NCBI GenBank assembly: GCA_029817715.1
Contig: JARUPY010000292.1
Coordinates: forward strand, 310,001-374,000
DNA: 64,000 bases
Direction: 5' to 3'
From: Melastoma dodecandrum
Lineage: Eukaryota > Streptophyta > Magnoliopsida > Myrtales > Melastomataceae
The notes under the pieces were generated by a model. It did no database searches, was not told the DNA's origin, and saw only the letters and a program-made list of their open reading frames with translations. Positions 39,260 through 48,715 of the stretch are shown piece by piece. Position 1 is the stretch's first letter; each line of letters begins with the position of its first letter. The position numbers and the translations under genes were made by a program.

Positions 39260-39627
39260 TTTTTTGCGCGCGCGAGGTCGAGCGCCTCCTTCAGGATCTC
39301 GACCTCCATGGTCTTGCGACCGAGCAGGCGTTCGAGGTCGCGCACGCGCCGTTCCAGGTCGCGCACGCGGCTCGTGCCGACGACGTCCTCGTCGGCCTGC
39401 ACGGCCTGATGGCCGCCCTCCAGCATGCGCCGCTTCCACGAGAACAGCAGGCTCGGCGAGAGGCCGTAGCGGCGGGCGACGAACGATACGGACGAGCCGG
39501 GCTGCTGGCTCTCCTCGACGAAGCGGATTTTCTCAATGGTAGACCAGCGACGCCGCCGCTGAACGCCGCTCAGGATCTCGCCGTGCACTGGCGGGGCCGT
39601 CGGATCGGATGACATAGCCTTACCCAT
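39208..39627 (-). CDS. IS3-family transposase OrfA (copy D)
   Basis: 139 aa. HTH (RWSTIEKIRFVEESQQPGSS, SFVARRYGLSPSLLFSWKRRM) and zipper-like RDLERRVRDLERLLGRKTME. A slippery run of seven A (minus strand, 39265-39259) read as gcA AAA AAA lies near its end for -1 slippage into OrfB. Confidence 0.9.
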   Translation of the reverse strand: MGKAMSSDPTAPPVHGEILSGVQRRRRWSTIEKIRFVEESQQPGSSVSFVARRYGLSPSLLFSWKRRMLEGGHQAVQADEDVVGTSRVRDLERRVRDLERLLGRKTMEVEILKEALDLARAKKPTSPLASWSGPIGGSR

Positions 39628-39980
39628 AGGCTTACGCCTATGCCTTCGTGAGCTATGCCGCCTGTCCGGTCAAAACGGGGTGCGGTTCAGATCGGCTGGA
39701 CGAGCTGGAACCCAATCGGACTGGACGGACCGCCGGATACGCCCGCGGACGAGTATGACGAGTATCTTCTGTCAGCTGCCAAGCAGGCAGCCGACGGTGC
39801 AACGGTCGACGACATGACAGACTACCTGGTCGCTATCGCGACCGAGCACATGGGCCTGACGCACTGTGACCGAAAACGCACGACCCGAACCGCTGCGGAG
39901 ATCAAAGCCTATGTCGATGGCCTGACGTGACGGAGGTATGCTCAGACCCGTTCGCTTGACACTCATCACCCAATAGAGAA

Positions 39981-40037
39981 ACCCGCCTTGCGGCGGGTGC
40001 TTTACGGACGCATGCCCACCGCAGGCTTTGCGGTGGG
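39981..40037. terminator. pair of strong hairpins
   Basis: ACCCGCCttgcGGCGGGT at 39981-39998, followed on the plus strand by GCTTTA, and CCCACCGCA / TGCGGTGGG at 40015-40037. They lie between the small hypothetical gene (plus) and the end of the transporter (minus), so they probably terminate both transcripts. Confidence 0.7.
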
Positions 40038-40141
40038 AGTCATCAGCCTCGCGGGCGGTTTCCGGGGAACCCCATCCCCATCGCGGCGACCGTAGTCCGC
40101 TCGCCGAGGCAGCGCAATACGATGCCGGTACAGTCCGCTCA

Positions 40142-41552
40142 TCACAGGCGTGCCAACAATATCAGGGTGAGCGTGACGGTAATGGCGCCCCCGATCCGCG
40201 TGGCGATCTGGGCGAACGGCATGAGCTGCAGGCGGTTCGCAGCTGTCAGGATGGCGACGTCGCCCGTCCCGCCCTGGCCACTGTGGCAGGCGTTCACGAT
40301 GGCTGCCTCGATGGGATGGAGGCCGAGGCGCAGCCCGACGAGGGCGCCGGTGGCCATCGTCGTGACGAACGTCACGACGATGGTGACCAGATTGGGCACG
40401 GTGACCGCCGACACGAGCTTGTCCCAGGGCGTCATCGCCACGCCGACGGCGAACAGCAACGGGTAGGTCAAACCCGTCCGCACGAGCCGGTACACGGTGG
40501 AGGCGCGCCGTTCGAGCCGGGGCGGGACCAGGGCGGCGACCTTCGCCAGGACCGCCAGGAACAGCATCGCCACGGGAGCGGGCAGCCCGAACCAGTGGAA
40601 GCAGAGGACGCCGAGCAAGTAGAAGGCAATCGCCGCCAGCGTGGCGGCGATGACGTCCGCGGGATCGAACCCGCCCGCGTCGTCCTTTCCGGTTGCCGGG
40701 TCGGCGTCCGACGTGTCCGCCGCCTCGCGTCCCAGCCGTCCGTTTCCAGTCAGGTCCGGACAGCGTGACCCGATGTGATCGAGGACGCCCGAGAGGATGA
40801 TGGCGGTGAGGCTGCCGAGCATGATCGGGGGCAGGACCAGCGCGAACATCTCGCCCTGGTCTTGGCCGAGGATGGCGGCGTACCCGACCGAGAGCGGAAT
40901 CGCGCCCTCGCCGACGCCGCCCGCCATGATCGGCACCACGATGAAAAAAAAGTATGGTAGGCACCAAGACCCACCATCGTGCCGACCGCAGTGCCGACGG
41001 CCGCCGCAGCGACGGAGCCTGCGGCGAGGGACGGCAGGATCCTGAGAAAGCCACGCACGAGGATGCCGCGATCCATCCCCAGGATGCTGCCGACGATGAT
41101 GCAGGCGATCAAGACATAGAGGAAGTTGGTGGACTTCGCGAACTCCCGATCGCCTTGCGCATGCCCTCCGGGATCACACCGTAATAGGCCAGTGCGGAGG
41201 GCACGAAGGTCGCGAAGATCGCGGCGGGCCCGATTCGGCGTAGGACGGGGAGACGGTGGCCAACATCCGCGCAGGCGAACTCGCCCACGGCGAGCACCAC
41301 GGCCATGGTCGGGATGTCCGGCTTGATCTCGCCCGCGCAGGCCAATCCGAGGACGAGCGCGACGAGGATAACGAAGACGGGCGCGGGAACGATGCCGACC
41401 CGTAGGCCGGCGAGGGCCCGCCACCGCTTCTGCAACGGAATGGGACCTTGCCGGGACGGCGCCTCGGCGAGACCGGTGTGGGCTTGGTGGGGCGGCATCG
41501 GGGAATGTCTCCCGTCGGACGCCGGCGAAGGCCGGCGCGGGGTCTCAGTCAC
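40142..41552 (-). pseudogene. 2-hydroxycarboxylate transporter (CitS/MalP type), two frameshifts
   Basis: Sodium- or proton-coupled citrate/malate carrier family. N-terminal part (LRVGIVPAPVFVILVALVLG, GPAAIFATFVPSALAYYGVI) reads from 41552; near the CCC at 41145 one base is missing and the frame becomes REFAKSTNFLYVLIACIIVG; at the A8 run 40944-40951 one more is missing and the frame becomes IVVPIMAGGVGEGAIPLSVG. The C-terminal family signature GQGGTGDVAILTAANRL and MPFAQIATRIGGA is intact. Both lesions are in homopolymers, so the gene may in reality be whole. True start could be M at 41498. Confidence 0.85.
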
Positions 41553-41651
41553 GGATCGAGGAGGGGAGGACCGGCCGTTCTGGGCCGATCCTTCGTCATC
41601 TCCGGAGAAATTCGGCTCGGCGGATCGGCCGCTTGCCCTGCGCGATCCGTC

Positions 41652-42439
41652 TCAGGTCGCCTGCCGGTCCTCGAAGTGGTGCCCGGCCCGCTGCGGGATG
41701 AGCAGGACGCAGACGACCATCAGCAGCGCGAGGACGCCCGAGATGGTAATGTCGCTGATCCCGAGGCCGCCGTTCGCCGCCGGCTTGTCGAGGGAGTTGG
41801 CCAGGGTGGCGCCGAGCGGGCGAGTAAGCGCGAACGCAGCCCAGAACAGCAGGGGCCGGACACGGTGGTGCGGAAGTAAAGCCCTGCGACCCCGACCAGG
41901 GCGAAGCCGATGACCAGGGCGCTGCCCTCGTAGCCGAGGCCGGTGCTGTCGGCCATCCAGTCGCCCAGCGCGGTGCCGAGCGTCTGCGAGAACATGATGG
42001 TCGCCCAGTAGAAGCCCTCCGTCCGGTGCGAGCGGACGGTCTCGACGGCGATGGTCCCCAGCGTCCGCTTCCAGGCGACGAGCGTGATGATCACCGACGA
42101 GAGCAGCAGCAGTGAGCCGCCCAGGTACCCGATGCCGAGCGAGCGGTCGCAGAAGTCGGCCAGCGTCGTGCCGGCGAGCGTCGTCGCCGTGATGACGGAC
42201 CAAAAGATCAGCGGACGGAACCGGTCCGCCCGGATCTGGGCGGTCAGAAGCACGATCAGCACCGCCGCGAAGATGGCCGTGCCGGCGAGGTAGCCCAGGC
42301 CAAGCGTCAGCGTCACGGCATTGCCGCCGACCTCGCCGAGCGTCGTCGCAACGATCTTGATCGCCCAGAACCCAAGCGTGACCTTTGGCACCTTGCTGAA
42401 TCGCGCCGTGTTCGCATCCGTCACGCGCTTGCCCTGCAA
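41652..42439 (-). pseudogene. COG4705-type membrane protein, copy 2, frameshifted
   Basis: Begins MQGKRVTDANTARFSKVPKV, then TLGFWAIKIVATTLGEVGGN, TTLAGTTLADFCDRSLGIG, SQTLGTALGDWMADSTGLG: the same repeated helix motif as copy 1 at 30336. After YFRTTVS one base is missing in the GG/CC tract at 41853-41859; the other frame continues RPLLFWAAFALTRPLGATLA and runs to 41652. Single-base, homopolymer-adjacent lesion. Preceded by GCTAAG and CATTCTG boxes. Confidence 0.8.
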
Positions 42440-42492
42440 TCGGAGATGGACCCGCGAGGGCCGCGGGACCGCTGTCGAAGGCGGTGACGGAT

Positions 42493-42513
42493 CAGAATGA
42501 GGGGAAACTTAGC
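42493..42513 (-). promoter_or_regulatory. GCTAAG + CATTCTG boxes
   Basis: On the minus strand GCTAAG (42513-42508), 8 bases, CATTCTG (42499-42493), upstream of COG4705 copy 2. Same pair of words as in front of COG4705 copy 1 and the DedA gene. Confidence 0.4.
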
Positions 42514-42543
42514 GGAGCCTCGCGGGTCTCGCGGCTGTCGGTG

Positions 42544-43158
42544 TCAGGCACGAATTTTCCGGCTCACGAGGTACCCTGCCAGGACGACGAGACCCACGGC
42601 GACGACGGCGTCGAACCGGTGGAAGACGGCCCGGAGGGTCGGGCTGTCGTTCCAGCGCTCGCCGAGGACGTAGCCGATCCAGGCTAGGCCGAAGCACCAG
42701 GGCCAGGAGCCGAGGAAGGTGTAGACCTGGAAACGCGTCTGCGACATGCGGGCCAGGCCGGCCGGGACGGCGACGAAGGTTCGGACGACCGGCAGCAGCC
42801 GCCCGATCAGCACCGCCAAACCGCCGTATCGCTCGAAGAAGCGCTCGCTCCAGGCCAGTTCCGCCGGGCCAACGAGGAGGTACTGCCCCCAGCGCTCGAC
42901 GAAGTGCCGCCCGCCCCTGGCAGCCGCGTGATAGGCGACGGTCGAGCCGACGTTGCACCCGACCGCGCCGGCCGTCGCCACCCAGAACAGGTTGAAGCGG
43001 CCGGTCGAGGCGAGGTAGCCGGAGAACGGCATGATGATCTCGGAAGGGAGTGGGACGCAGGCGGACTCGAGCGCCATCAAGCCCGCGAGGCCGGCGTAGC
43101 CCGCCGCCGCGATGACCGCGACGACTGCGTCTGCGACCCAATGAAGGACACTTCCCAT
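42544..43158 (-). CDS. DedA-family inner-membrane protein
   Basis: 204 aa. The SNARE-associated/VTT domain is clear: ALESACVPLPSEIIMPFSGYL, the helix VGCNVGSTVAYHAAARGG, then the conserved RLLPVVRTFVAVPAGLARMS. DedA proteins move undecaprenyl phosphate or phospholipids across the inner membrane (established for several members). Given uppP and PAP2 genes at 53-55 kb, a lipid-carrier role is plausible. Preceded by CCTAAG/CATTCTG boxes. Confidence 0.9.
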   Translation of the reverse strand: MGSVLHWVADAVVAVIAAAGYAGLAGLMALESACVPLPSEIIMPFSGYLASTGRFNLFWVATAGAVGCNVGSTVAYHAAARGGRHFVERWGQYLLVGPAELAWSERFFERYGGLAVLIGRLLPVVRTFVAVPAGLARMSQTRFQVYTFLGSWPWCFGLAWIGYVLGERWNDSPTLRAVFHRFDAVVAVGLVVLAGYLVSRKIRA

Positions 43159-43211
43159 GCGCGAGGCATCCCGGCTGCGGCCCGGGCCGAAGGTCCGGCC
43201 AGTCGTCCGCG

Positions 43212-43248
43212 CTTAGGTGTGACGCCCCAGAATGAGGATGGGCTTAGG
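43212..43248 (-). promoter_or_regulatory. two CCTAAG boxes flanking CATTCTG
   Basis: On the minus strand CCTAAG (43248-43243), CATTCTG (43235-43229), CCTAAG (43217-43212), upstream of the DedA start at 43158. The boxes are 31 bp apart, roughly three helical turns. Confidence 0.45.
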
Positions 43249-43267
43249 GACGCGGGCGGGCGACCGT

Positions 43268-44140
43268 CTATGACTCGACGAGCTTCCGCATCCGGTCGAG
43301 TTCGGCGAGTTGCCCCATGGCCTGCGTCCCGTCCACGGCCGCCAATCCCAGCATCAGGGCTTCGAGCGCCGCGAGCGTCCCGGCGTGGAGGGCGACCTCG
43401 TTCGCGCGGCCGCGCCGGGCCAGCAGCACGACGTTCGCCTCGCGCGCCAGAGCGCTCTCCGCCGCGTCGGTCACCAGCACGACCGTGGCCACCCGGCGCC
43501 GCGCCTCCTTCATCACCGCCTTCACCTCGCGGTACGGCTGGCCGTAGGCGAGAAGGATGATCGCATCCCCGTCCTCCAAGCCCAGGAGCTGGTCGGCGAG
43601 CCCCCATCCGGTCGCGTCCAGGGCGACGCCGCGCCGGCCGAGCCGTATCAGTTGGAGGACTACGTAGCGCGCGAGGTGCGCCGAAGGCCCGATCCCGAAG
43701 ATGGCGATGCGCCGTGCGGGATGCAGGGCGGTGACGGCCGCCATCACCCCGGCGCGCCCCTGTTCGGAAGCCAGCCCTTCCAGGGCCTCGCGCTGCGTAT
43801 CGAGCGCGTCCTGTACGGCCCGCTCGGCGTCGCCGCCGAACTCCGCCAGCGTCCGGCCCATGTTCGTCGCCGGGGTCGCCTTTCCGTTCAGTGAGACGGC
43901 GAGCGCCTGCTTCAGCGCCGGTAAGCCGTCGTAGCCGAGGGCTTGGACGGTCCGGATGACCGTCGCGTCCGACGTCTTCGCCTGGACTGCGATCTGGGCG
44001 GCCGAGCTGGCCAGTACCGCGACCCTGTTGAGATCCAGATAGGCCGCGACCCTGGCGACGGCCGGAGGCATCTCCGCGGTCAGCCGTCGCACCGTGGCGC
44101 CGAACTCGTCGGTCACGGCTGGGTCCTTTCCGACGGGCAT
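43268..44140 (-). CDS. RpiR-family regulator 2 (HTH_6 plus SIS)
   Basis: 290 aa from M at 44140 (MPVGKDPAVTDEFGATVRRL), which has GGGAA just upstream; a 28-codon longer frame is open. HTH_6 (AAQIAVQAKTSDATVIRTVQALGYDGLPALKQALAVSL) and SIS domain (RRIAIFGIGPSAHLARYVVLQ, ILLAYGQPYREVKAVMKE). Only distantly like the RpiR at 21775. It lies between the DedA gene and the divergent efflux operon at 44364, so it may control that operon. Confidence 0.9.
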   Translation of the reverse strand: MPVGKDPAVTDEFGATVRRLTAEMPPAVARVAAYLDLNRVAVLASSAAQIAVQAKTSDATVIRTVQALGYDGLPALKQALAVSLNGKATPATNMGRTLAEFGGDAERAVQDALDTQREALEGLASEQGRAGVMAAVTALHPARRIAIFGIGPSAHLARYVVLQLIRLGRRGVALDATGWGLADQLLGLEDGDAIILLAYGQPYREVKAVMKEARRRVATVVLVTDAAESALAREANVVLLARRGRANEVALHAGTLAALEALMLGLAAVDGTQAMGQLAELDRMRKLVES

Positions 44141-44363
44141 GGGTTCCCGACGCCGATGAGTAGCATAAATTTCATATACCCGTTCGTTGTAATGTACGCT
44201 ACGATAGTCTAAGCGTATCCGCAAGCGATGCGTAACGCGGACTACGGACCTCGATGAATGTGAACTGGAGCTGCTCCCGACTCAATGTCCCCGCGGCGGC
44301 ATGCGGTCCCCTGTGGGCGCCCCGGACACGCGGAAACGTCAAGATGCTTGCGAGTGTGGCGTG

Positions 44364-45614
44364 ATGGCCTCCTTCGGCGCCGATCCCACCGTCCGGTCCC
44401 CGGACACGGCGGACGAGGCCGTATCAACGAACCCCTTGTCGCGGCGCAGGGCCAAGCGCGGCAAGCTCGCAGGCGGGGCCCTTGCTATCTGTGCCGTGGT
44501 GGGCGTCCTCGCTTACCACCGCGGAGCGCCGCCGCCGCCGCCCGCCCCGACCCCCGGTGCGGCGCCGGTTCCAGTCGTCACGGCACCGGTCACGAAGCGG
44601 GACGTGCCCATCATCCTGACCGGCGTGGGGACGGTCAACGCCCTGAACGTTGCGACCATCCGCAGCCAAGTCGCGGGATATCTGCAGAGCGCCGACTTCA
44701 AGGAGGGCCAGTTCGTCCGGCGCGGCGACGTGCTCGCCCGGATCGACCCGCGCATCTACCAAGCCCGCCTCGAACAGGCGCAGGCCCAGCTCGCCAAGGA
44801 TCAGGCGCTCGTCACCAACCAGAAGACCAACCTCGCCCGCAACGAGCCCCTCCTGCAGAAAGGCTTCGCGACCGACCAGCAGGTCGTGAGCGAGCGCGCC
44901 CAGATCGCGCAGACCGAGAGTGCGCTGAAGGGCGACCAGGCCGCCATCGACTACGCGCAGACCGAGCTCGACTTCGCGACCCTGCGGGCGCCGTTCGACG
45001 GCGTGACCGGCATCCGCCGGATCGACATCGGCAACATCGTCAATCCCACGGACGCCGGCGGCATCGTCGTCCTGACGCAGGTCCAGCCGATCAGCGTGCT
45101 CTTCACCCTGCCCACGAGCGACATCGCGGCCGTGCAGGCGGCCCTGAGCCGGGGCCCGGTCGCGGCGACCGCCTACGACCAGTCCGGCGACCGAAAGCTC
45201 GACACCGGCACCCTGCTGCTCATCAACAACCAGGCCGATCCGAAGTCCGGCACCGTGCAGCTCAAGGCGATCTTCCCGAACGCCGATCGTCAGCTCTGGG
45301 CCGGCAGCTTTGTCAACGTTGGGGTGACGACCTCGGTCGAGAAGGCGGCGCTGACGGTGCCGACCAACGCCCTGCAGGTCAGCGACAAGGGCCAGTTCGT
45401 CTACGTGGTCGGAGCCGACGACACGGTTTCGGTCCGGCCGGTCAAGGTCCGCCAGCGCACCCGCGGTGTCGCCCTGGTCTCTGAAGGCTTGAAGGACGGC
45501 GAGACGGTCGTCGTCCAGGGTCAGTACCGGCTGAAGCCCGGCACGCGCATCACGCCCGCGTCGCCCGACCAAGTGCCCGACACCTCGACCGCTTCGGCGG
45601 GGATGCTGCCATGA
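44364..45614 (+). CDS. RND efflux periplasmic adaptor (MdtA-like)
   Basis: 416 aa. Membrane anchor (LAGGALAICAVVGVLAYH), proline-rich linker, lipoyl halves (QVAGYLQSADFKEGQFVRRG and LRAPFDGVTGIRRIDIGNIV), hairpin QAQAQLAKDQALVTNQKTNL and barrel domain. I take ATG 44364 (MASFGADPTVRSPD); ATGs further upstream are open. First gene of a tightly overlapping operon with the pump (ATGA at 45611) and porin. Confidence 0.9.
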   Translation: MASFGADPTVRSPDTADEAVSTNPLSRRRAKRGKLAGGALAICAVVGVLAYHRGAPPPPPAPTPGAAPVPVVTAPVTKRDVPIILTGVGTVNALNVATIRSQVAGYLQSADFKEGQFVRRGDVLARIDPRIYQARLEQAQAQLAKDQALVTNQKTNLARNEPLLQKGFATDQQVVSERAQIAQTESALKGDQAAIDYAQTELDFATLRAPFDGVTGIRRIDIGNIVNPTDAGGIVVLTQVQPISVLFTLPTSDIAAVQAALSRGPVAATAYDQSGDRKLDTGTLLLINNQADPKSGTVQLKAIFPNADRQLWAGSFVNVGVTTSVEKAALTVPTNALQVSDKGQFVYVVGADDTVSVRPVKVRQRTRGVALVSEGLKDGETVVVQGQYRLKPGTRITPASPDQVPDTSTASAGMLP

Positions 45615-48600
45615 ACATCTCCTCCGGCTTCATCCGGCGGCCCATCGCCACCGGCCTGCTGATGCTCGCCGTCGTGGTGCTCGGCGCGATCAGCTACACG
45701 CTCCTGCCGGTCGCCTCGCTCCCGAACGTCGATTCGCCGACCGTCCAAGTGACGGCCCAGCTTCCGGGGGCGGACCCGAAGACCGTCGCCTCCTCGGTGG
45801 CTACCCAGCTCGAACGCCAGTTCGGCCAGATCCCCGGCCTGACCCAGATGACATCGAGCAGCGGCACGGGCTTCACCCAGGTCTCGCTGCAGTTCGACCG
45901 AAGCCGGACCATCGACTCGGTCGCCTCCGACGTGCAGGCGGCGATCAACGCCACGCAAGGCCAGTTGCCGGCAGCGCTCCTCAACCCGCCGACCTACCGC
46001 AAGACCAACCCGGCCGACGTGCCGATCCTGCTGATCGCCATGTCGTCGGACGTGTTCCCGATCACGACCGTGAGCGACTACGCCAACTCGCTCATGGCGC
46101 AGAAGATCTCGCAGGTCCCGGGCGTCGGCATCGTCGGCGTCGGCGGGCTGCAGAGCCCGGCCATCCGCATCCAGGTCAACCCGGCTCAGCTCGCGGCCGA
46201 GAACCTCGACTTCGAGACGGTGCGCACCGCCCTCTCCAACCTCACGGTGCTGCAGCCCAAGGGGCAACTCTACGGCGGCCAGCAGGCCGTGGCCCTGCAG
46301 AGCAATGACCAGCTCACGACCGCGGCCGGCTTCGAGGACGCCATCGTCGCCTACCGCGACGGGGCGCCGATCCGGGTCCGGGACATCGGCCGCGCGGTGA
46401 AGGCGCCCCAGGACGTCACCATCGCCGGCTGGGTCGGCGAGAAGCCGGCCGTGGCGCTCGCCGTGCAGCGGGCGCCGGGGGCCAACGTCATCGCGACCGT
46501 AGCGGCTATCAAGAAGGCCCTGCCGCAGCTCCAGGCCTCGCTGCCGCCGGGCATCGATGTGCGGATCACCTCGGACCGGACGCAGACCATCCAGGCCAGC
46601 GTCAAGGACGTGCAGTTCACCCTGCTCCTGACCATCGCGCTGGTAGTCGGCGTGATCGCCCTGTTCCTCCGCAGGCTCTGGGCGACGGTGATCCCGGCGA
46701 TCTCCGTGCCGATCTCCCTGGTGGGCACCTTCGCGGTGATGTACGTGCTGCGCTACAGCCTCGACAACCTGTCGCTGATGGCGCTCACCATCGCCATCGG
46801 CTTCGTGGTCGACGACGCCATCGTCATGGTCGAGAACATCGTCCGCCACATCGAGGAGGGCGCCACGCCGATGCAGGCGGCGCTCGACGGGGCCGGCGAG
46901 ATCGGCTTCACCATCCTGTCGATTTCCATCTCGCTTGTCGCAGTCTTCATCCCGCTGTTCCTGATGGGCGGCATCGTCGGGCTGATGTTCCGCGAGTTCG
47001 CGGTGACGGTGGCGGTCTCCATCCTCGTCTCGGTGGTCGTCTCGCTGACGCTCACGCCGATGATGTGCGCGCGGCTCCTGCCGGGACACGAGGCGGCGCC
47101 TCCGGGGCGCGTCTCGCGATGGCTGGAAGGGTTCTTCGTCTGGTTGAACGAGCGCTACGACGACGGGCTGAAGGTGGCCCTGCGCCACCGCCTCCTCACG
47201 CTGCTCACCTTCTTCGGCACCATCGTCCTCACCGGCTACCTGTTCTGGACGATCCCGAAGGGCTTCTTCCCGCAGCAGGACACGGGCCTGATCGTCGGCA
47301 TCAGCGAGGCGGCCCAGGACGTGTCGCCCGCCGGCATGAAGCAGCGCCAGCAGGCCATCCTCGGCATCATCATGAAGGATCCGGCGGTGGCCGACGTGGC
47401 CGGCTACATCGGCCCCGGCGGTCCGACCGTGACCGAGAACAACGGCCGGGTGTTCATCACCCTGAAGCCGAGCGAACAGCGGGACGTCACCGCCGACCAG
47501 GTCATCCGGCGCCTTACGACGGCGCTCGACCAGGTCCAGGGCATGAAGGTCTACATGCAGGCCGCCCAGGACATCACCATCGGCGCCATCGTCTCTAAGA
47601 CGCAGTACCAGTTCACGATGACTGACATCGACCTGTCGGAACTCGACCTCTACGGCCCGAAGCTGCTCGACGCTTTGCAGAAGCTGCCCGAGCTGACCGC
47701 GGTGGCCAGTGACCAGCAGTCGGCAGCGCGGATGCTCAACGTCGTGGTGGACCGCACGGCGGCCTCGCGCCTCGGCATCGACCCGGCCGCCGTCGACAAC
47801 ACCCTCTACGATGCCTTCGGCCAGCGCCACGTTGCGCGCATCTACCTGCCGCTGAACTACTACTACGTCATCCTGGAGGTCGACCCGCACTACCAACTCG
47901 GGCCGAATGCCCTGCAGCGGATCTATGTCCGGTCGCAGGACAACACCTCCGTGCCCCTGAGCCAGATCGCCAGGATCGAGACCGGCACGATGCCGGCGGT
48001 GGTCAACCACCAGGGCCAGTTCCCGTCCGTGACGCTGAGCTTCAATCTCGCCCCGGGCGCCACCATCGGAGCGGCGGTCGCGGCCGTTCAGAAGGCGGCC
48101 GCCGACCTGCACATGCCGTCTTCGGTCGCCACCGCGTTCCAGGGCAACGCCCAGGCCTTCCAGACCTCGCTCGGCTCGACGCCACCGCTGATCCTGGCGG
48201 CCCTGTTCGCGGTCTACGTGATCCTCGGCGTGCTCTACGAGAGCACGATCCACCCGCTGACCATCCTGTCGACGCTGCCCTCGGCCGGGCTCGGCGCGCT
48301 CGCCACGCTGATGCTGGTCGGACGGCCCCTCGACATGATCGGCATCATCGGGATCATCCTGCTCATCGGCATCGTCAAGAAGAACGGCATCATGCTGGTC
48401 GACGTCGCCATCGTGCACGAGCGCGAGGGCGGCAAGTCGGCCGAGGCGGCGATCCACGAGGCCTGCCTGCTGCGCTTCCGCCCGATCCTGATGACGACAC
48501 TGTGCGCGCTGCTCGGCGGCGTGCCGCTGATGCTCGGCACCGGCACCGGCTCCGAGATCCGCCAGCCGCTCGGCTACGCCATCGTCGGCGGCCTGGCGGT

Positions 48601-48715
48601 CAGCCAGGCGCTGACACTGTTCACCACCCCCGTCGTCTACATCTACATGGACAAGCTCAGGATGCTGCTCGCCCGGCACCGGCCGTCCACGGCCCGAGAC
48701 ACGGTCGAAGCGTGA
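45611..48715 (+). CDS. RND efflux permease (MdtB/MdtC-like)
   Basis: 1034 aa. Starts MNISSGFIRRPIATGLLML. Proton-relay Asp401-Asp402 in GFVVDDAIVMVENIVRHI, periplasmic porter loops between, and the second-half segment [20 protein letters not shown]. No frameshift. MdtABC-type pumps export bile-salt-like and aromatic compounds in enterobacteria; substrate here unknown. The stop overlaps the porin start (TGATG at 48713-48717). Confidence 0.93.
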   Translation: MNISSGFIRRPIATGLLMLAVVVLGAISYTLLPVASLPNVDSPTVQVTAQLPGADPKTVASSVATQLERQFGQIPGLTQMTSSSGTGFTQVSLQFDRSRTIDSVASDVQAAINATQGQLPAALLNPPTYRKTNPADVPILLIAMSSDVFPITTVSDYANSLMAQKISQVPGVGIVGVGGLQSPAIRIQVNPAQLAAENLDFETVRTALSNLTVLQPKGQLYGGQQAVALQSNDQLTTAAGFEDAIVAYRDGAPIRVRDIGRAVKAPQDVTIAGWVGEKPAVALAVQRAPGANVIATVAAIKKALPQLQASLPPGIDVRITSDRTQTIQASVKDVQFTLLLTIALVVGVIALFLRRLWATVIPAISVPISLVGTFAVMYVLRYSLDNLSLMALTIAIGFVVDDAIVMVENIVRHIEEGATPMQAALDGAGEIGFTILSISISLVAVFIPLFLMGGIVGLMFREFAVTVAVSILVSVVVSLTLTPMMCARLLPGHEAAPPGRVSRWLEGFFVWLNERYDDGLKVALRHRLLTLLTFFGTIVLTGYLFWTIPKGFFPQQDTGLIVGISEAAQDVSPAGMKQRQQAILGIIMKDPAVADVAGYIGPGGPTVTENNGRVFITLKPSEQRDVTADQVIRRLTTALDQVQGMKVYMQAAQDITIGAIVSKTQYQFTMTDIDLSELDLYGPKLLDALQKLPELTAVASDQQSAARMLNVVVDRTAASRLGIDPAAVDNTLYDAFGQRHVARIYLPLNYYYVILEVDPHYQLGPNALQRIYVRSQDNTSVPLSQIARIETGTMPAVVNHQGQFPSVTLSFNLAPGATIGAAVAAVQKAAADLHMPSSVATAFQGNAQAFQTSLGSTPPLILAALFAVYVILGVLYESTIHPLTILSTLPSAGLGALATLMLVGRPLDMIGIIGIILLIGIVKKNGIMLVDVAIVHEREGGKSAEAAIHEACLLRFRPILMTTLCALLGGVPLMLGTGTGSEIRQPLGYAIVGGLAVSQALTLFTTPVVYIYMDKLRMLLARHRPSTARDTVEA

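Larger units (their letters stand above)
38349..39689 (-). mobile_element. IS3-family element, IS2-like (copy D), 1341 bp
   Basis: Outer ends TGGAGTGCACCC (left) and the complement of TGAACCGCACCCC (right), then the inner inverted repeat TGACCGGACAGGCGGC on both sides. Target duplication GATCG at 38344-38348 and 39690-39694. A 5-bp duplication fits the IS2 branch of the family. Confidence 0.88.
38300..39930 (+). pseudogene. small hypothetical gene split by an IS3 element
   Basis: ATG 38300, with AGGAAGGA at 38286-38293, reads MVSSRSTFSLPILRAI up to the element at 38349. After the element (and one copy of the duplication GATCG) the same frame continues as GWTSWNPIGLDGPPDTPADE and YLLSAAKQAADGATVDDMTD to the stop at 39930. 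The joined product would be about 93 aa, cytosolic, family not recognised. The continuity of frame is good evidence that the insertion is recent. Confidence 0.75.

Noticed and set aside
44150..44250. Palindromic words (CGCTA, GCGTA) in the RpiR 2/efflux divergent gap as an operator
   Set aside because: Arms are short and several alternative pairings are equally good; not strong enough to list as a site.
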